Part shown: positions 47,933 through 57,735 of the stretch, one piece after another
Layout: every line of letters begins with the position of its first letter
Numbering within the stretch: position 1 is the first letter of the stretch
Assembly: GCF_003325475.1 (NCBI RefSeq)
Contig: NZ_CP029495.1
Location: 930,001 to 994,000 of the forward strand
Source of the DNA: Chromobacterium phragmitis
Lineage (GTDB): Bacteria > Pseudomonadota > Gammaproteobacteria > Burkholderiales > Chromobacteriaceae
Length of the DNA: 64,000 nucleotides
Direction: 5' to 3'
Translations under genes and position numbers: made by a program
Notes under the pieces: model-generated
What the model was told of the DNA's origin: nothing
Databases searched by the model: none
What the model saw: only the letters and a program-made list of their open reading frames with translations

Positions 47933-50900
47933 ATGAACGCACCCCGCTTTGTCCATCTTCGCCTCCACTCGGAGTTTTCCATCACCGACGGCATCGTCCG
48001 CCTCGACGACGCGGTCAAGCGCGCCGTCAAGGAGCAGATGCCCGCGCTAGGCGTGTCGGACCTGATGAATCTGTTCGGCATGGTCAAGTTCTACAAGAGC
48101 TGCCGCAACAAGGGCATCAAGCCCATCGTCTCCGCCGACATCTGGCTGGAAAACGAGGAAGACCGCGACAAGCCCTACCGGCTGATGCTGACGGCGAAGA
48201 ACCGCGAAGGCTACCGCCGCCTGTGTGAATTGTTGACCGAGGCCTTCAGCCACAACCAGTACCGCGGCCGCGCCGAGGTCAGGCGCGAATGGCTGGCGTC
48301 CGGCGACAACAGCAACCTGCTGTGCCTGTCCGGCGCCCACCTGGGCGACGTCGGCGTCGCGTTGTCGATGGGCCAGCGCGACGAGGCGCGCCGCCGCGCC
48401 GACTACTGGGCAAAACTGTTCCCAGGCGCCTTCTACCTGGAAGTCCAGCGCGTGGACAGCCCGCAAGTCGAGAGCGTGGTGCAGGCCACCTTGTGGCTGG
48501 CCGGCGAAACCGAGCTGCCGGTAGTGGCTACCCACCCCATCCAGTTCATGGACAAGGGCGACTTCAAGGCGCACGAGGCGCGGGTGTGCATCGCCGAAGG
48601 CTACACGCTGGGCGACAAGCGCCGCCCGCGCAGTTTTCATGAGTGCCAGCACTTCCTCAGCGCCGACCAGATGATGGAGCGCTTCGCCGACATCCCGGAG
48701 GCGCTGGCCAATACCGTGGAAATCGCCAAGCGCTGCAATATCTCGGTGGTGCTGGGCAAGAACTACCTGCCGCTGTTCCCGACGCCGGACGGCATGTCGC
48801 TGGACGACTTCCTGGTCCACGAAGCCCAGCGCGGCCTGGAAGAGCGGCTGAAGCAGCTGTACCCGGACGAGGCCGAGCGCGAGGCCAAGCGGCCGGCATA
48901 CGACGCTCGGCTGAAGTTCGAGTGCGACACCATCATCCAGATGGGCTTCCCCGGCTACTTCCTGATCGTGGCGGACTTCATCCAGTGGGGCAAAGGCAAC
49001 GGCTGCCCGGTGGGCCCTGGCCGGGGCTCCGGCGCCGGCTCGCTGGTAGCGTACAGCCTGTCCATCACCGACCTGGACCCGCTGAAATACGCGCTGCTGT
49101 TCGAGCGTTTCCTGAACCCGGAGCGGGTGTCCATGCCCGACTTCGACGTGGACTTCTGCCAAGAAAACCGCTGGCGCGTGATCGAATACACCCGCCGCAA
49201 ATACGGCGAGGAGGCGGTGAGCCAGATCGCCACCTTCGGCACCATGTCGTCCAAATCGGTGATCCGCGACGTCGGCCGCGTGCTGGACCTGCCCTTCGGC
49301 CTGTGCGACCGCCTGTCCAAGCTGATCCCGCTGGAGGCCAACAAGCCCCTCAGCCTGACCAAGGCGATGGAGGTGGAGCCCCAGATCGGCGAGATCATCG
49401 AAAGCGAAGGCGCGGGCGAGCTGATCGAGCTGGCGATGACGCTGGAAGACCTGACCCGCGGCATCGGCATGCACGCCGGCGGCGTGCTGATCGCGCCGGG
49501 CCGCTTGACCGACTTCTGCCCGCTGTACATCGCCAGCGGCGAAGGCGCGTCTCCCGTTTCCCAGTTCGACAAGGACGACGTGGAGCAAATCGGCCTGGTG
49601 AAGTTCGACTTCCTGGGCCTGCGCAACCTGACCATCATCGAACTGGCGCAGAAGTACATCAAGGACACCACCGGCGAGGAGGTGGACGTCGCCCACCTGC
49701 CGCTGGACGACAAGCCGGCGTACAAGGTGTTCGCCACCGCCAACACCACCGCCGTGTTCCAGTTCGAGTCCACCGGCATGAAGAAGATGCTGGTGGAGGC
49801 CAAGCCCAGCAAGTTCGAGGAAATCATCGCCTTCGTGGCCTTGTACCGCCCGGGCCCGATGGACCTGATCCCGGACTTCATCCAGCGGATGCACGGCGCC
49901 AAGTTCGAGTACCTGCATCCGCTGCTGGAGCCGGTCTTGGCCCCGACCTACGGCATCATGGTGTACCAGGAACAGGTGATGCAGTCCGCCCAGGTGATCG
50001 GCGGCTACAGCTTGGGCGGCGCCGACTTGCTGCGCCGCGCGATGGGCAAGAAAAAGGTCGAAGAGATGGTGGCCCAGCGCGCGATGTTCGTGCAGGGCGC
50101 GGCCAAGCAGGACATTCCCGAGTCCAAGGCCAACGAAATCTTCGACTACATGGAGAAGTTCGCCGGCTACGGCTTCAACAAGTCGCACGCCGCCGCCTAC
50201 GCGCTGGTGGCCTACCACACCGCCTGGCTGAAGGCCCACCATTGCGCGGCCTATATGGCGGCGACGATGTCCACGGAATTGGACAACACCGACCAGCTCA
50301 AGGTGTTCTACGACGACTGCCAGGACAGCAAGAACGGCATCGCCTTTCTGCCGCCGGACGTCAACCACAGCTTCTACCGCTTCGTGCCGGTCAGCCGCCA
50401 GGAAATCCGTTACGCGTTGGGCGCGATCAAGGGCACCGGCGAATCGGCTGTCGACCACATCGTATCGGCGCGCGAGGCCGGCGGCCCCTTCACCGACCTG
50501 TTCGATTTCTGCAAGAGAACGGACAAGAAGCTGGTCAACAAACGGGTGATCGAGGCGCTGATCCGCGCCGGCGCCTTCGACGCCATCGAGCCCAACCGCG
50601 CGCTGTTGTTCGCCAACGTCGGCCTGGCCATGGAAGCCGCCGAGCAGGAACACGCCAACGCCAATCAGGGCGGCCTGTTCGACATGTTCGGCGACGACGT
50701 CGCGCCGGCGGTCGAGATGGCGGCCACCCGGCCATGGAGCGACGCGGTGAAGCTGGCCGAGGAAAAGCTGGCGATCGGCTTCTACCTGTCCGACCACCCG
50801 TTCACGGCCTACGAAAAAGAGGTGCGCGGCTTCATCAAGACGCCGCTGTCCCGCCTCAGCCCGCGCAAGGAGCCGCAACTGCTGGCCGGCTTCGTCACCG

Positions 50901-51373
50901 GCATCCGCGTCAAAGTGGGCAACCGCGGCAAGATGGCCTTCGTCCAGCTGGACGACGGCACCGCCAAGCTGGAAGTCAGCCTGTTCGCCGAAAGCTTCGA
51001 ACTGAACCGCGACAAGCTGAAGGAGGACGTGGTGCTGGTGGTGGAAGGCAAGGTCAGCGAAGACAGCTTCGCCGGCCCCGGCCGCCTGCGCATCATCGTC
51101 GACAAGCTGTACAGCCTGGGCGAGGCGCGCAGCCGCTACGCGCGCGGCCTGTCCTTGCAGCTGCCGGCCAAGCCGGATATCGCCAGGCTCAAGTCCGAGC
51201 TGCATCCGTTCAAGAGCCAGGACGCCGGCTGCCTGGTGCGGCTGGCCTACAGCAACGGCCAGGCCAAGGGCGAGTTGATGCTGCCGCAGGAATGGGGGGT
51301 GCGCCTGGACGACGGCCTGTTGTTGTCATTGTCCGATTGGCTGGGCGAAGGCAAGGTCAAGGTGCTGTGGTAA
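47933..51373 (+). CDS. dnaE: DNA polymerase III alpha subunit
   Basis: The 1146-residue replicative polymerase. A PHP domain is at the N-terminus (FVHLRLHSEFSITDGIVRLDD, PALGVSDLMNLFGMVKFY). The polymerase core has the catalytic PDFDVDFCQENR at about residues 400-405 and KFDFLGLRNLTII near 560. Then come the beta-binding and OB-fold regions (residues about 920-1080, with LLAGFVTGIRVKVGNRGKMAF) and the tau-binding C-terminus. The length fits proteobacterial DnaE1. It is a single essential gene, with no imuAB nearby, so it is not the error-prone DnaE2. No strong ribosome site is seen before the ATG. Confidence 0.97.
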   Translation: MNAPRFVHLRLHSEFSITDGIVRLDDAVKRAVKEQMPALGVSDLMNLFGMVKFYKSCRNKGIKPIVSADIWLENEEDRDKPYRLMLTAKNREGYRRLCELLTEAFSHNQYRGRAEVRREWLASGDNSNLLCLSGAHLGDVGVALSMGQRDEARRRADYWAKLFPGAFYLEVQRVDSPQVESVVQATLWLAGETELPVVATHPIQFMDKGDFKAHEARVCIAEGYTLGDKRRPRSFHECQHFLSADQMMERFADIPEALANTVEIAKRCNISVVLGKNYLPLFPTPDGMSLDDFLVHEAQRGLEERLKQLYPDEAEREAKRPAYDARLKFECDTIIQMGFPGYFLIVADFIQWGKGNGCPVGPGRGSGAGSLVAYSLSITDLDPLKYALLFERFLNPERVSMPDFDVDFCQENRWRVIEYTRRKYGEEAVSQIATFGTMSSKSVIRDVGRVLDLPFGLCDRLSKLIPLEANKPLSLTKAMEVEPQIGEIIESEGAGELIELAMTLEDLTRGIGMHAGGVLIAPGRLTDFCPLYIASGEGASPVSQFDKDDVEQIGLVKFDFLGLRNLTIIELAQKYIKDTTGEEVDVAHLPLDDKPAYKVFATANTTAVFQFESTGMKKMLVEAKPSKFEEIIAFVALYRPGPMDLIPDFIQRMHGAKFEYLHPLLEPVLAPTYGIMVYQEQVMQSAQVIGGYSLGGADLLRRAMGKKKVEEMVAQRAMFVQGAAKQDIPESKANEIFDYMEKFAGYGFNKSHAAAYALVAYHTAWLKAHHCAAYMAATMSTELDNTDQLKVFYDDCQDSKNGIAFLPPDVNHSFYRFVPVSRQEIRYALGAIKGTGESAVDHIVSAREAGGPFTDLFDFCKRTDKKLVNKRVIEALIRAGAFDAIEPNRALLFANVGLAMEAAEQEHANANQGGLFDMFGDDVAPAVEMAATRPWSDAVKLAEEKLAIGFYLSDHPFTAYEKEVRGFIKTPLSRLSPRKEPQLLAGFVTGIRVKVGNRGKMAFVQLDDGTAKLEVSLFAESFELNRDKLKEDVVLVVEGKVSEDSFAGPGRLRIIVDKLYSLGEARSRYARGLSLQLPAKPDIARLKSELHPFKSQDAGCLVRLAYSNGQAKGELMLPQEWGVRLDDGLLLSLSDWLGEGKVKVLW

Positions 51374-51389
51374 GCCTCGCCGCCTGAAG

Positions 51390-51422
51390 AAACGCCGCCC
51401 GTCGCCCTGACCGGCGGCGTTT
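51390..51422 (+). terminator. Terminator between dnaE and the convergent phospholipase gene
   Basis: AAACGCCGCC and GGCGGCGTTT arms with a 13-nt loop; the T/A ends allow it to work from either side. Confidence 0.7.
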
Positions 51423-51436
51423 CGCTTTGCCGGGGA

Positions 51437-53407
51437 TCAGCCGGTGACGCTGGCCGCGCCGGTCTCCACATGGCCGACCAGGCGGCGCAGGAAATTGGCG
51501 TCGTTGGTGCAGCCGACGGTGAAGTCGTACCAGCCGTACACGCCGGAGAGGTTCCAACTCAGTATCTGGCTGCCGCCGGCCGCCACGCTGACTTGCTGCG
51601 GCGCGGAGCCGCCATAGCCGTTGCCGCTGATCTGGAAGGTCACCGGCGATTTGCCGCCGTTGTTCAGTTGCAGCGTCAGCTGCGGCACGCCCGCCACCAC
51701 CGAGGCGGCCCCCACCGCCTCCAGCACGCCGGCGGCGCTGCGGAGATTGCCGACAAAGCGGCGCAGGAAGCCGTTGGGGCCATACATCGTCAGGTCGTAG
51801 AAGCCGCCGCCGTAAGTCTGGGCGTGGAAATAGTCCTTGATCTCGCCGCCGGCCGGCACGTCGTACTGCCATGGGCCATCGCTGCGGTACTGGTTGGCGT
51901 AGATCGAATAATGGACCGCCTGGCTGCCGCCGTTCTGCATGTGCGCCCAGAAGATGCCCCCGGCGACGTCGGTGCTGCCGTAGCCGTTGCACTGGTAAGG
52001 CAGCGCCCGCGCCGGACGGCGGCCGCCTTCCGGCAGCGGCATCTGGCCCGGCTGCGGCGCGGTCGGCGCCGGCCAGCCCTTGCTCTGCTGCGCTTGGGTC
52101 AGCAACGCGGCGGTGTCGGGAAAGGCCGGCACGCTGGGGTTGCGGTTGGAGAAATCCAGCGCGCTGGAGAGATCGCCGCAGATCTGCCTGCGCCAGGCGG
52201 AGATGTTCGGCTCCTGCACGCCGGTCCAGGTTTCCAGGAAGCGCAGCACCGACGTATGGTCGAACACCTGCGAACAGACGTGGCCGCCGCGGCTCCACGG
52301 CGACAGCACCAGCATCGGCACCCGCGGCCCCAGGCCGATGGGCTTGCCGCCGATGAACTCGGCGGCGGTGCCGGCCGGCGGCACCGGCGGCGGCATGTGG
52401 TCGAACAGGCCGTCGTTTTCGTCGTAGTTGAGCAGCAGCACGGTGGACGCCCACACGTCCGGGTTGGCGGTCAGCGCCTGCAGCACGCGGTCCAGCAGGT
52501 AGGCGCCGGCGGCCGGCGGCGCGCTCGGGTGCTCGGAATACGCTTCCGGCGCGACGATCCACGATACCTGCGGCAGCGTGCCGTTGACCGCGTCGTTGCG
52601 AATGGCGGCCACCAGATCCTGCACCGAGTTGCCGCTGACCTTGGGCACCGAGCTCATGCCGCGGTCGCACAGCGGATTGCCCGGCTTGGCGCTGCGGTAC
52701 TGGTTGAACCAGGCCAGCGCGTTGTCGTCGTAGTTGTCGCCCAGCACCTGGTACACCTTCCAGCCGACGCCTGCCGCCTGCAGCCGCTCCGGATAGGTGG
52801 TCCAGCTGTAGCCCTTCTCGCTGTTGTCCGTCACCGGGCCGCCGTTCTTGCCCGCCGGGTCCACCATGCCGCTCCACAGGTAGAGGCGGTTGGGATTGGT
52901 CGGCCCCTGCACCGAACAGAAATAGTGGTCGCACAAGGTGAAGGCATCGGCCAGCGCGTAGTGGTAGGGAATGTCGGCGCGGGTGAAATAGCCCATGGTC
53001 AAGCTGCTCTTGGCCGCGATCCAGCCATCGTACTTGCCCTGGTTCCACGCGGCGTGGGTGCCGGTCCAGGAGTGGTCCAGATCGGCCAGATACTGGGCGT
53101 TGGTGCGGCTGGTATCCAGGCGGAACGGGTATTCGCCGTTGGACAGATTGGGCTGGCGGAACACGCTGCTGCCGTTGCGCAACTGCAGCGCGCTGCGGTC
53201 ACCGAAGCCGCGCGCCCCGCCCAGCGCGCCGAAGTAATGGTCGAAGGACCGGTTTTCCTGCATGAACACCACCACATGCTTGACCGCCGACAGGCTGCGC
53301 CCGGCCGGACGTATCGCCATCGCGGCGGCCAGCCCCGGCGGCAGCACGCCGGCGGCCATGCCTGCGGCCGACAACTTGATAAACTCACGACGTGACATCT
53401 CGCTCAT
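51437..53407 (-). CDS. Tat-exported phosphocholine-specific phospholipase C
   Basis: A 656-residue non-haemolytic or haemolytic PLC of the acid-phosphatase/phosphoesterase superfamily that cleaves phosphatidylcholine or sphingomyelin. The Tat signal is SRREFIKLSAAGMAAG at the start. The catalytic domain (about 40-480) has VVFMQENRSFDHYFGALGG, NYDENDGLFDHMPPPVPP and GLGPRVPMLVLSPW. The C-terminus holds two DUF756 repeats (about 480-570 and 575-656) typical of bacterial PLCs. The start at 53407 has ACGGAG about 8 nt upstream. Alone on its strand; likely a secreted virulence or phosphate-scavenging enzyme. Confidence 0.93.
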   Translation of the reverse strand: MSEMSRREFIKLSAAGMAAGVLPPGLAAAMAIRPAGRSLSAVKHVVVFMQENRSFDHYFGALGGARGFGDRSALQLRNGSSVFRQPNLSNGEYPFRLDTSRTNAQYLADLDHSWTGTHAAWNQGKYDGWIAAKSSLTMGYFTRADIPYHYALADAFTLCDHYFCSVQGPTNPNRLYLWSGMVDPAGKNGGPVTDNSEKGYSWTTYPERLQAAGVGWKVYQVLGDNYDDNALAWFNQYRSAKPGNPLCDRGMSSVPKVSGNSVQDLVAAIRNDAVNGTLPQVSWIVAPEAYSEHPSAPPAAGAYLLDRVLQALTANPDVWASTVLLLNYDENDGLFDHMPPPVPPAGTAAEFIGGKPIGLGPRVPMLVLSPWSRGGHVCSQVFDHTSVLRFLETWTGVQEPNISAWRRQICGDLSSALDFSNRNPSVPAFPDTAALLTQAQQSKGWPAPTAPQPGQMPLPEGGRRPARALPYQCNGYGSTDVAGGIFWAHMQNGGSQAVHYSIYANQYRSDGPWQYDVPAGGEIKDYFHAQTYGGGFYDLTMYGPNGFLRRFVGNLRSAAGVLEAVGAASVVAGVPQLTLQLNNGGKSPVTFQISGNGYGGSAPQQVSVAAGGSQILSWNLSGVYGWYDFTVGCTNDANFLRRLVGHVETGAASVTG

Positions 53408-53633
53408 GACAACGCTCCGTAAATTTTCAGGATTCATGACCCTGGCAAGCCAGGCCAAGCGCGCAGTGTGCTCATCCAATGTGATGGCTTGATTAAAGGA
53501 CAGCCGGCGGCGATCGGCGAGGTGCCGCTGGCAGACGGGACAGCGGAAGGCCTCGCCCTCTCCGCTCCCCTTTCCCATCCGGCACGCATCGATTAACCTT
53601 GCCCGCTCGACACACCCAAGCAGGATGCCCGCC

Positions 53634-54074
53634 ATGCAGTTACGCCAGGCCCGCCTGTCCGACCTTCCCGCCGTGTTCGCCATCGAGCAGGCGGTGTTCG
53701 GCAGCCACGTCTATCCCGACTTCTTTTTCCGCCAGGCGCTGGACCTGTGGCCTGACTGGTTCTGGCTGGCCGAAGACGACGCCGGCGCGCCGGCCGGCTA
53801 CGCGCTGGGCGCGCCGTCCCAGGAGCCGGACCAGCTGTGGCTGCTGTCGCTGGCGCTGCTGCCGTCCTGCCGCGGCCGCGGCACCGGCAAGGCCTTGATG
53901 CAGGCGGCGCTGCAGGCGATGAGGCCGCGCGCGCGCAGCGTCCGCCTGACCGTGGACCCGGCCAATCCGGCCGCGGCGCTGTACCGCAAGCTGGGCTTTG
54001 CCGAAATCGGCCGCGACGCCGATTACTTCGGCCCCGGCGAAGCCCGGCTGCTGCTGGAGTGGCAGCCTGGCTGA
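53634..54074 (+). CDS. GNAT family N-acetyltransferase
   Basis: A 146-residue acetyltransferase. The acetyl-CoA-binding motif A is seen in LSLALLPSCRGRGTGKALMQA (R/Q-x-x-G-x-G/A near residues 80-90), followed by LTVDPANPAAALYRKLGFAEI. It resembles RimI-type or general GNATs; the substrate is unknown. Two starts are possible: 53634 (AGGA about 8 nt upstream) and 53625 (three residues longer). It is divergent from the phospholipase gene. Confidence 0.88.
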   Translation: MQLRQARLSDLPAVFAIEQAVFGSHVYPDFFFRQALDLWPDWFWLAEDDAGAPAGYALGAPSQEPDQLWLLSLALLPSCRGRGTGKALMQAALQAMRPRARSVRLTVDPANPAAALYRKLGFAEIGRDADYFGPGEARLLLEWQPG

Positions 54075-54113
54075 CATGCGCTACACTGGCGCTTTTGCCC
54101 GATTGAAGCGCCG

Positions 54114-54323
54114 ATGAAGCCCGCCTTGTTCCAGCGCCTGCTGGTCTCCCTCACTCTGGCCGCCAGTCTCGGCTATTTCCTGATCCTGGCGCTGCGCCCG
54201 GACTGGCTTTCCGGCTGCGTCGCCGGCTTGCCGCTATCCATCCTGCTGGCGCTGGCGGTGATCCTGCTGCTGTGCGGCGTGTCCACGCTATATAGCCGCG
54301 TCGGCGACGGAGAAGACGCATGA
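54114..54323 (+). CDS. DUF485-like small membrane protein, partner of SSS symporter
   Basis: A 69-residue protein with two membrane helices (about 10-28 and 36-56), matching the YjcH/DUF485 proteins that precede acetate symporters. It ends with a 4-nt overlap (ATGA) on the symporter gene, so it is cotranscribed and probably an accessory subunit. It is shorter than YjcH (about 100 residues), lacking most of the N-terminus. Confidence 0.75.
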   Translation: MKPALFQRLLVSLTLAASLGYFLILALRPDWLSGCVAGLPLSILLALAVILLLCGVSTLYSRVGDGEDA

Positions 54324-55783
54324 GCGCGTCGCAGTTGTTGTTCCTGGCGCTTGCGCTGCTGACCCTGGGCCTGACCGTAGCCGCGCGCCGCCGCACCGCC
54401 TCCCTCAATGATTTCTATACCGCCGGCGGCCGCCTGCCCGCCTGGCAGAACGGCTTGGCGCTGGCCGGCGACTACCTGTCGGCCGCCGCCTTTCTCGGCG
54501 CGGCCGGCATGTATCTGGGCCAGGGCTACGACTCGCTGGCCTACGCGGTGGGCACGCTGGCCGGCTGGCCGCTGCTGTTGTTGTTGCTGGCCGGGCCGCT
54601 GCGCAAGCAAGGCCGCTACACGGTGGCCGGCGTGCTCAGCCAGCGCTTCGACCACGCCGGCGTGCGCCTGGTCAGCATCGCCAGCTCGCTGACCGTGACG
54701 CTGTGCTACCTGATCGTGCAGCTGGTCGGCGCCGGCAAGCTGATCGAGCTGCTGTTCGGCCTGCCCTATCTCGCCGCCGTCGGCCTGGTGGGCCTGCTGA
54801 TGATGGCCTATGTGGCGCTGGGCGGCATGCTGGCCGCCACCTGGGTGCAGATCAGCAAGGCCAGCCTGCTGTTCGTCTGCGCGCTGCTGCTGGCTGCCGG
54901 CGTGATGGCGCGCTACGGCGGCAGCCCCGCCGCGTTGTTCGCCGCCGCCGACGCGCTGCGCGGCTCGGCCGCCTTCCTGCCGAGCCAGGCGCTGGCCGAT
55001 CCGGTGGAGGTCCTGTCGCTGGGCCTGGGGCTGAGCCTGGGCCTGCTGGGCCTGCCCCACGTGCTGATGCGCTTCTTCACCGTGGCCGACGCGCGCGCCG
55101 CGCGCCGCTCGGTGGCCATCGCCACCTGGCTGGTGGCCGCCTTCTTCCTGCTCAATCTGCTGATCGGCTACGGCGCGATGACGCTGATCGGCCCCGATCC
55201 GCAATTCCACGCCGCCGACGGCAAGCTGATAGGCGGCGGCAATATGGCGGCGCTGCACCTCGCCGCGCTGCTGGGCGGCGACTTCGCCCGCGCGCTGGTG
55301 GCCGCGGTGGCCTTCGCCACCATCCTGGCGGTGGTGGCCGGCCTGATGCTGGCCGGCGCCAGCGCGGTCAGCCACGACCTGTACGCCAGCTGGCTGAAAA
55401 AAGGCATGGCCGATCCGCGCCGCGAGCTCAAGGCATCGCGGCTGGCCACGCTGGGCCTGGGCCTGGCGGCCATGCTGCTGTCCACCGTATTTCAGCAGCT
55501 GAACATCGCGCTGATGATGGGCCTGGCCTTCGCCATCGCCGCCTCCGCCAATTTTCCGCTGCTGCTGCTCGCCTTGCACTGGCGCGGCCTCACCGCGCGC
55601 GGCGTGGTATGGGGCGGCGCGGCCGGCATCGTCTCCTCGCTGCTGCTGATCGTCTGCGGACCGGCGGTGTGGGTGGGGGCGCTGGGCCACGCCCAGCCGC
55701 TGTTCCCGTATTCCAATCCGGCGCTGTTCTCGCTGCCGCTGGCCTTCGCCGCGGCCTGGCTGGGATCGAGCCGGACGAACTAA
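54320..55783 (+). CDS. Sodium:solute symporter (ActP-like)
   Basis: A 487-residue symporter of the SSS family with about 13 membrane helices. Features include NDFYTAGGRLPAWQNGLALAGDYLSAAAF near the N-terminus (17 or more residues shared with ActP-type carriers), GLGLSLGLLGLPHVLMRFFTV and VVAGLMLAGASAVSHDLYA. Pairing with a DUF485 protein supports a small-carboxylate substrate such as acetate, pyruvate or propionate; the exact substrate is inferred. The start is set by the ATGA overlap. Confidence 0.9.
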   Translation: MSASQLLFLALALLTLGLTVAARRRTASLNDFYTAGGRLPAWQNGLALAGDYLSAAAFLGAAGMYLGQGYDSLAYAVGTLAGWPLLLLLLAGPLRKQGRYTVAGVLSQRFDHAGVRLVSIASSLTVTLCYLIVQLVGAGKLIELLFGLPYLAAVGLVGLLMMAYVALGGMLAATWVQISKASLLFVCALLLAAGVMARYGGSPAALFAAADALRGSAAFLPSQALADPVEVLSLGLGLSLGLLGLPHVLMRFFTVADARAARRSVAIATWLVAAFFLLNLLIGYGAMTLIGPDPQFHAADGKLIGGGNMAALHLAALLGGDFARALVAAVAFATILAVVAGLMLAGASAVSHDLYASWLKKGMADPRRELKASRLATLGLGLAAMLLSTVFQQLNIALMMGLAFAIAASANFPLLLLALHWRGLTARGVVWGGAAGIVSSLLLIVCGPAVWVGALGHAQPLFPYSNPALFSLPLAFAAAWLGSSRTN

Positions 55784-55816
55784 CATGATGTCTACGCATT
55801 AAAGAAAGCAAGCGCA

Positions 55817-56440
55817 ATGAGCAACCTGACCCTTTACGGCAACCGCTACTCCGGCCACAGCTACAAGGTGCGCCTGGCCCTGGTGCTGGCCGACATTTCG
55901 CACGATTACGCCCACGTCGACCTCGCCCTGCCGCGCGGGGAGCGCCCGGAAGACTTCCGCGCCGCCAGCCGCTTCGGCGAAGTGCCGGCGCTGGTGGCCG
56001 ACGGCGTGCCGCTGTGCCAGTCCAACGCCATCCTGCAATGGCTGGCCGACAGCTACGGCGCCCTGGGCGGCGCCCTGGGCGAGCGCCAGCGCGTGCGCGA
56101 ATGGCTGAGCTGGGAAACCAACCGGCTGGGCATGTCGCTGCCCAATCTGCGCTACTCCCGGCTGACGGCGCACTACGCGCCGGCGGTGGAGGCCTGGCTG
56201 GAAGCGCGGCTGCGAGAAGATCTGGCCGTGCTGGAGGCCGAACTGGCCGAGCGCCGCTACCTGGCCGGCGACCAGGTCAGCATCGCCGACATCTCGCTGT
56301 GCGCCTACCTGTGGTGGCTGGCCGACGCCGGCCTGGCCATCGCCGATTGGCCCAACGTCCAGGCCTGGCTCGCCCGCATCGCCGCCCAACCGGGCTGGCA
56401 GCACCCGGACGAGCTGATGGCGGCCGACATCCCGGAATAA
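55817..56440 (+). CDS. Glutathione S-transferase family protein
   Basis: A 207-residue two-domain GST. The thioredoxin-fold domain (about 1-80) starts LTLYGNRYSGHSYKVRLAL, with FGEVPALVADGVPLCQSNAIL carrying the glutathione-binding cis-Pro and Ser. The helical C-terminal domain (about 88-207) has LAGDQVSIADISLCAYL. Resembles Beta/Theta-type GSTs of proteobacteria; the substrate is unknown. About 100 nt separate it from the cupin gene. Confidence 0.92.
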   Translation: MSNLTLYGNRYSGHSYKVRLALVLADISHDYAHVDLALPRGERPEDFRAASRFGEVPALVADGVPLCQSNAILQWLADSYGALGGALGERQRVREWLSWETNRLGMSLPNLRYSRLTAHYAPAVEAWLEARLREDLAVLEAELAERRYLAGDQVSIADISLCAYLWWLADAGLAIADWPNVQAWLARIAAQPGWQHPDELMAADIPE

Positions 56441-56538
56441 ACCGGCTGCCATGGCGGAGCGCAAGGTGCTATGGTTGCGGGCGGCTGCGCCGGCCGGAGA
56501 GCCGCCAACATCATGTCGGAAAACATAGAGGAGAACAC

Positions 56539-57051
56539 ATGAACCGTCCGTCCTGCATCCGCCACTGGCAAGAGCTGGAGAAAAAGGAAGCCAGCCATTA
56601 TCCGGACAGCCAGGAAACGCTGGCGCATGGCGCGCCGCTGGGCCGCCATTTCGGTTTCGCGCGGCTGGGCATCCACCACGAGCGGCTGGAACCAGGCCAG
56701 CGAACCAGTTGGCCGCACGCCGAAAGCACGGAAGACGAGTTCATCCATGTGCTGGAGGGCGAACCTGACCTGTGGCTGGACGGCACGCTGCATCGGCTGC
56801 GGCCGGGCGACTCCGCGGGCTTCAAGGCGGGCGACGGCCAAGCCCACGCCTTGATCAACAATACGGAAAACACCGTCCGCCTGCTGGTGGTCGGCGACGC
56901 CACCCGTCCGGACAACCAGGTCCACTACCCGCTGCACCCGGCGCGCAACGCCGCCATCGGCAAAATGCACTGGGCCGACGCTCCCGCGCGTCCGGACGGC
57001 GGCCATGACGGCCTGCCGGACAAGCTGCGCGAAAACAATGGGCCGTTTTGA
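56539..57051 (+). CDS. Cupin domain-containing protein
   Basis: A 170-residue cytoplasmic cupin. Motif 1 (RTSWPHAESTEDEFIHVLEG) and motif 2 (GDSAGFKAGDGQAHALIN) contain the usual metal-ligand His and Glu. It resembles cupins annotated as transcription-factor-like or sugar-binding; the function is unknown. AGAGGAG lies 7 nt before the ATG. The dipeptidase gene starts 15 nt after its stop, suggesting an operon. Confidence 0.88.
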   Translation: MNRPSCIRHWQELEKKEASHYPDSQETLAHGAPLGRHFGFARLGIHHERLEPGQRTSWPHAESTEDEFIHVLEGEPDLWLDGTLHRLRPGDSAGFKAGDGQAHALINNTENTVRLLVVGDATRPDNQVHYPLHPARNAAIGKMHWADAPARPDGGHDGLPDKLRENNGPF

Positions 57052-57066
57052 AAGCGGCCAGACGCC

Positions 57067-57735
57067 ATGCTGACTTTAGCCGCCCCGACGCTGCTAGCCA
57101 TCCCCATCGCCAATCAGGACGAGCCTTTCGTCGATCTGGCGGCTTACCCGGAATGGCACGCGGACCTGAGCCGCAGCCAGATTTCCAGCCGCAGCCCGCA
57201 CTTTCTCAAGGCGCGCCGCGCGGTGGCCGAGCGGCTGCGCGACGCCGCCCGCCGGCTGCCAGACGGGCTGAAGCTTTACGTCAAGGAAGCCTACCGTCCG
57301 CTGGCTCGGCAGCAACGCTCCTACGACGAACACCTGGTCCGGCTGCGCCGGCTCAGGCCCGAACTGGATGAGGCCGCGCGGCTGCGCGAGGCCAGCCTCT
57401 ACGTCGCGCCGCCGGCCGTCGCGCCCCACCCCACCGGCGCGGCCTTGGATGTCACGCTGATGAATGCCGCCGGGCAAGAGCTGGACATGGGCTGCCCATT
57501 CAACGCCGACAGCGAGGAATCGAACGGCGCCTGTTATACCGACGCCGCCGGACTGTCTGAAACCGCCCGCGCCAACCGCGCCGTCCTGATCGCCGCGATG
57601 ACCGCGGCAGGTTTCATCAACTACCCGTCCGAATGGTGGCACTGGTCGTACGGCGATCGCTACTGGGCGGCCGTGACCGGCGCGCCGGCCGCGCTGTACG
57701 CCGCCGTCGACGAAAGCCTTCTGGAATCCGCATGA
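57067..57735 (+). CDS. D-alanyl-D-alanine dipeptidase, VanX/DdpX type (M15D)
   Basis: A 222-residue zinc dipeptidase. Family motifs are KLYVKEAYRPLARQQR (Arg near 78), APHPTGAALDVTLMNAAG (His and Asp zinc ligands near 120-128), GCPFNADSEESNG, and PSEWWHWSYGDRYWA (catalytic Glu and last zinc His). There is no signal peptide, so it acts in the cytoplasm as DdpX does, hydrolysing D-Ala-D-Ala to D-Ala. No VanH or VanA neighbours, so this is recycling rather than vancomycin resistance. The stop overlaps the FAD dehydrogenase start (ATGA). Confidence 0.92.
   Translation: MLTLAAPTLLAIPIANQDEPFVDLAAYPEWHADLSRSQISSRSPHFLKARRAVAERLRDAARRLPDGLKLYVKEAYRPLARQQRSYDEHLVRLRRLRPELDEAARLREASLYVAPPAVAPHPTGAALDVTLMNAAGQELDMGCPFNADSEESNGACYTDAAGLSETARANRAVLIAAMTAAGFINYPSEWWHWSYGDRYWAAVTGAPAALYAAVDESLLESA

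Noticed and set aside
53408..53683. N-terminal extension of the phospholipase C frame
   Set aside because: It overlaps the divergent GNAT gene and would place the Tat signal about 95 residues inside the protein. The start at 53407 has a ribosome site and puts the twin-Arg motif at the N-terminus.
57067..57735. Glycopeptide (vancomycin) resistance gene vanX
   Set aside because: There are no vanH, vanA/B or vanRS neighbours and the host is Gram-negative. A DdpX-like recycling role is more likely.
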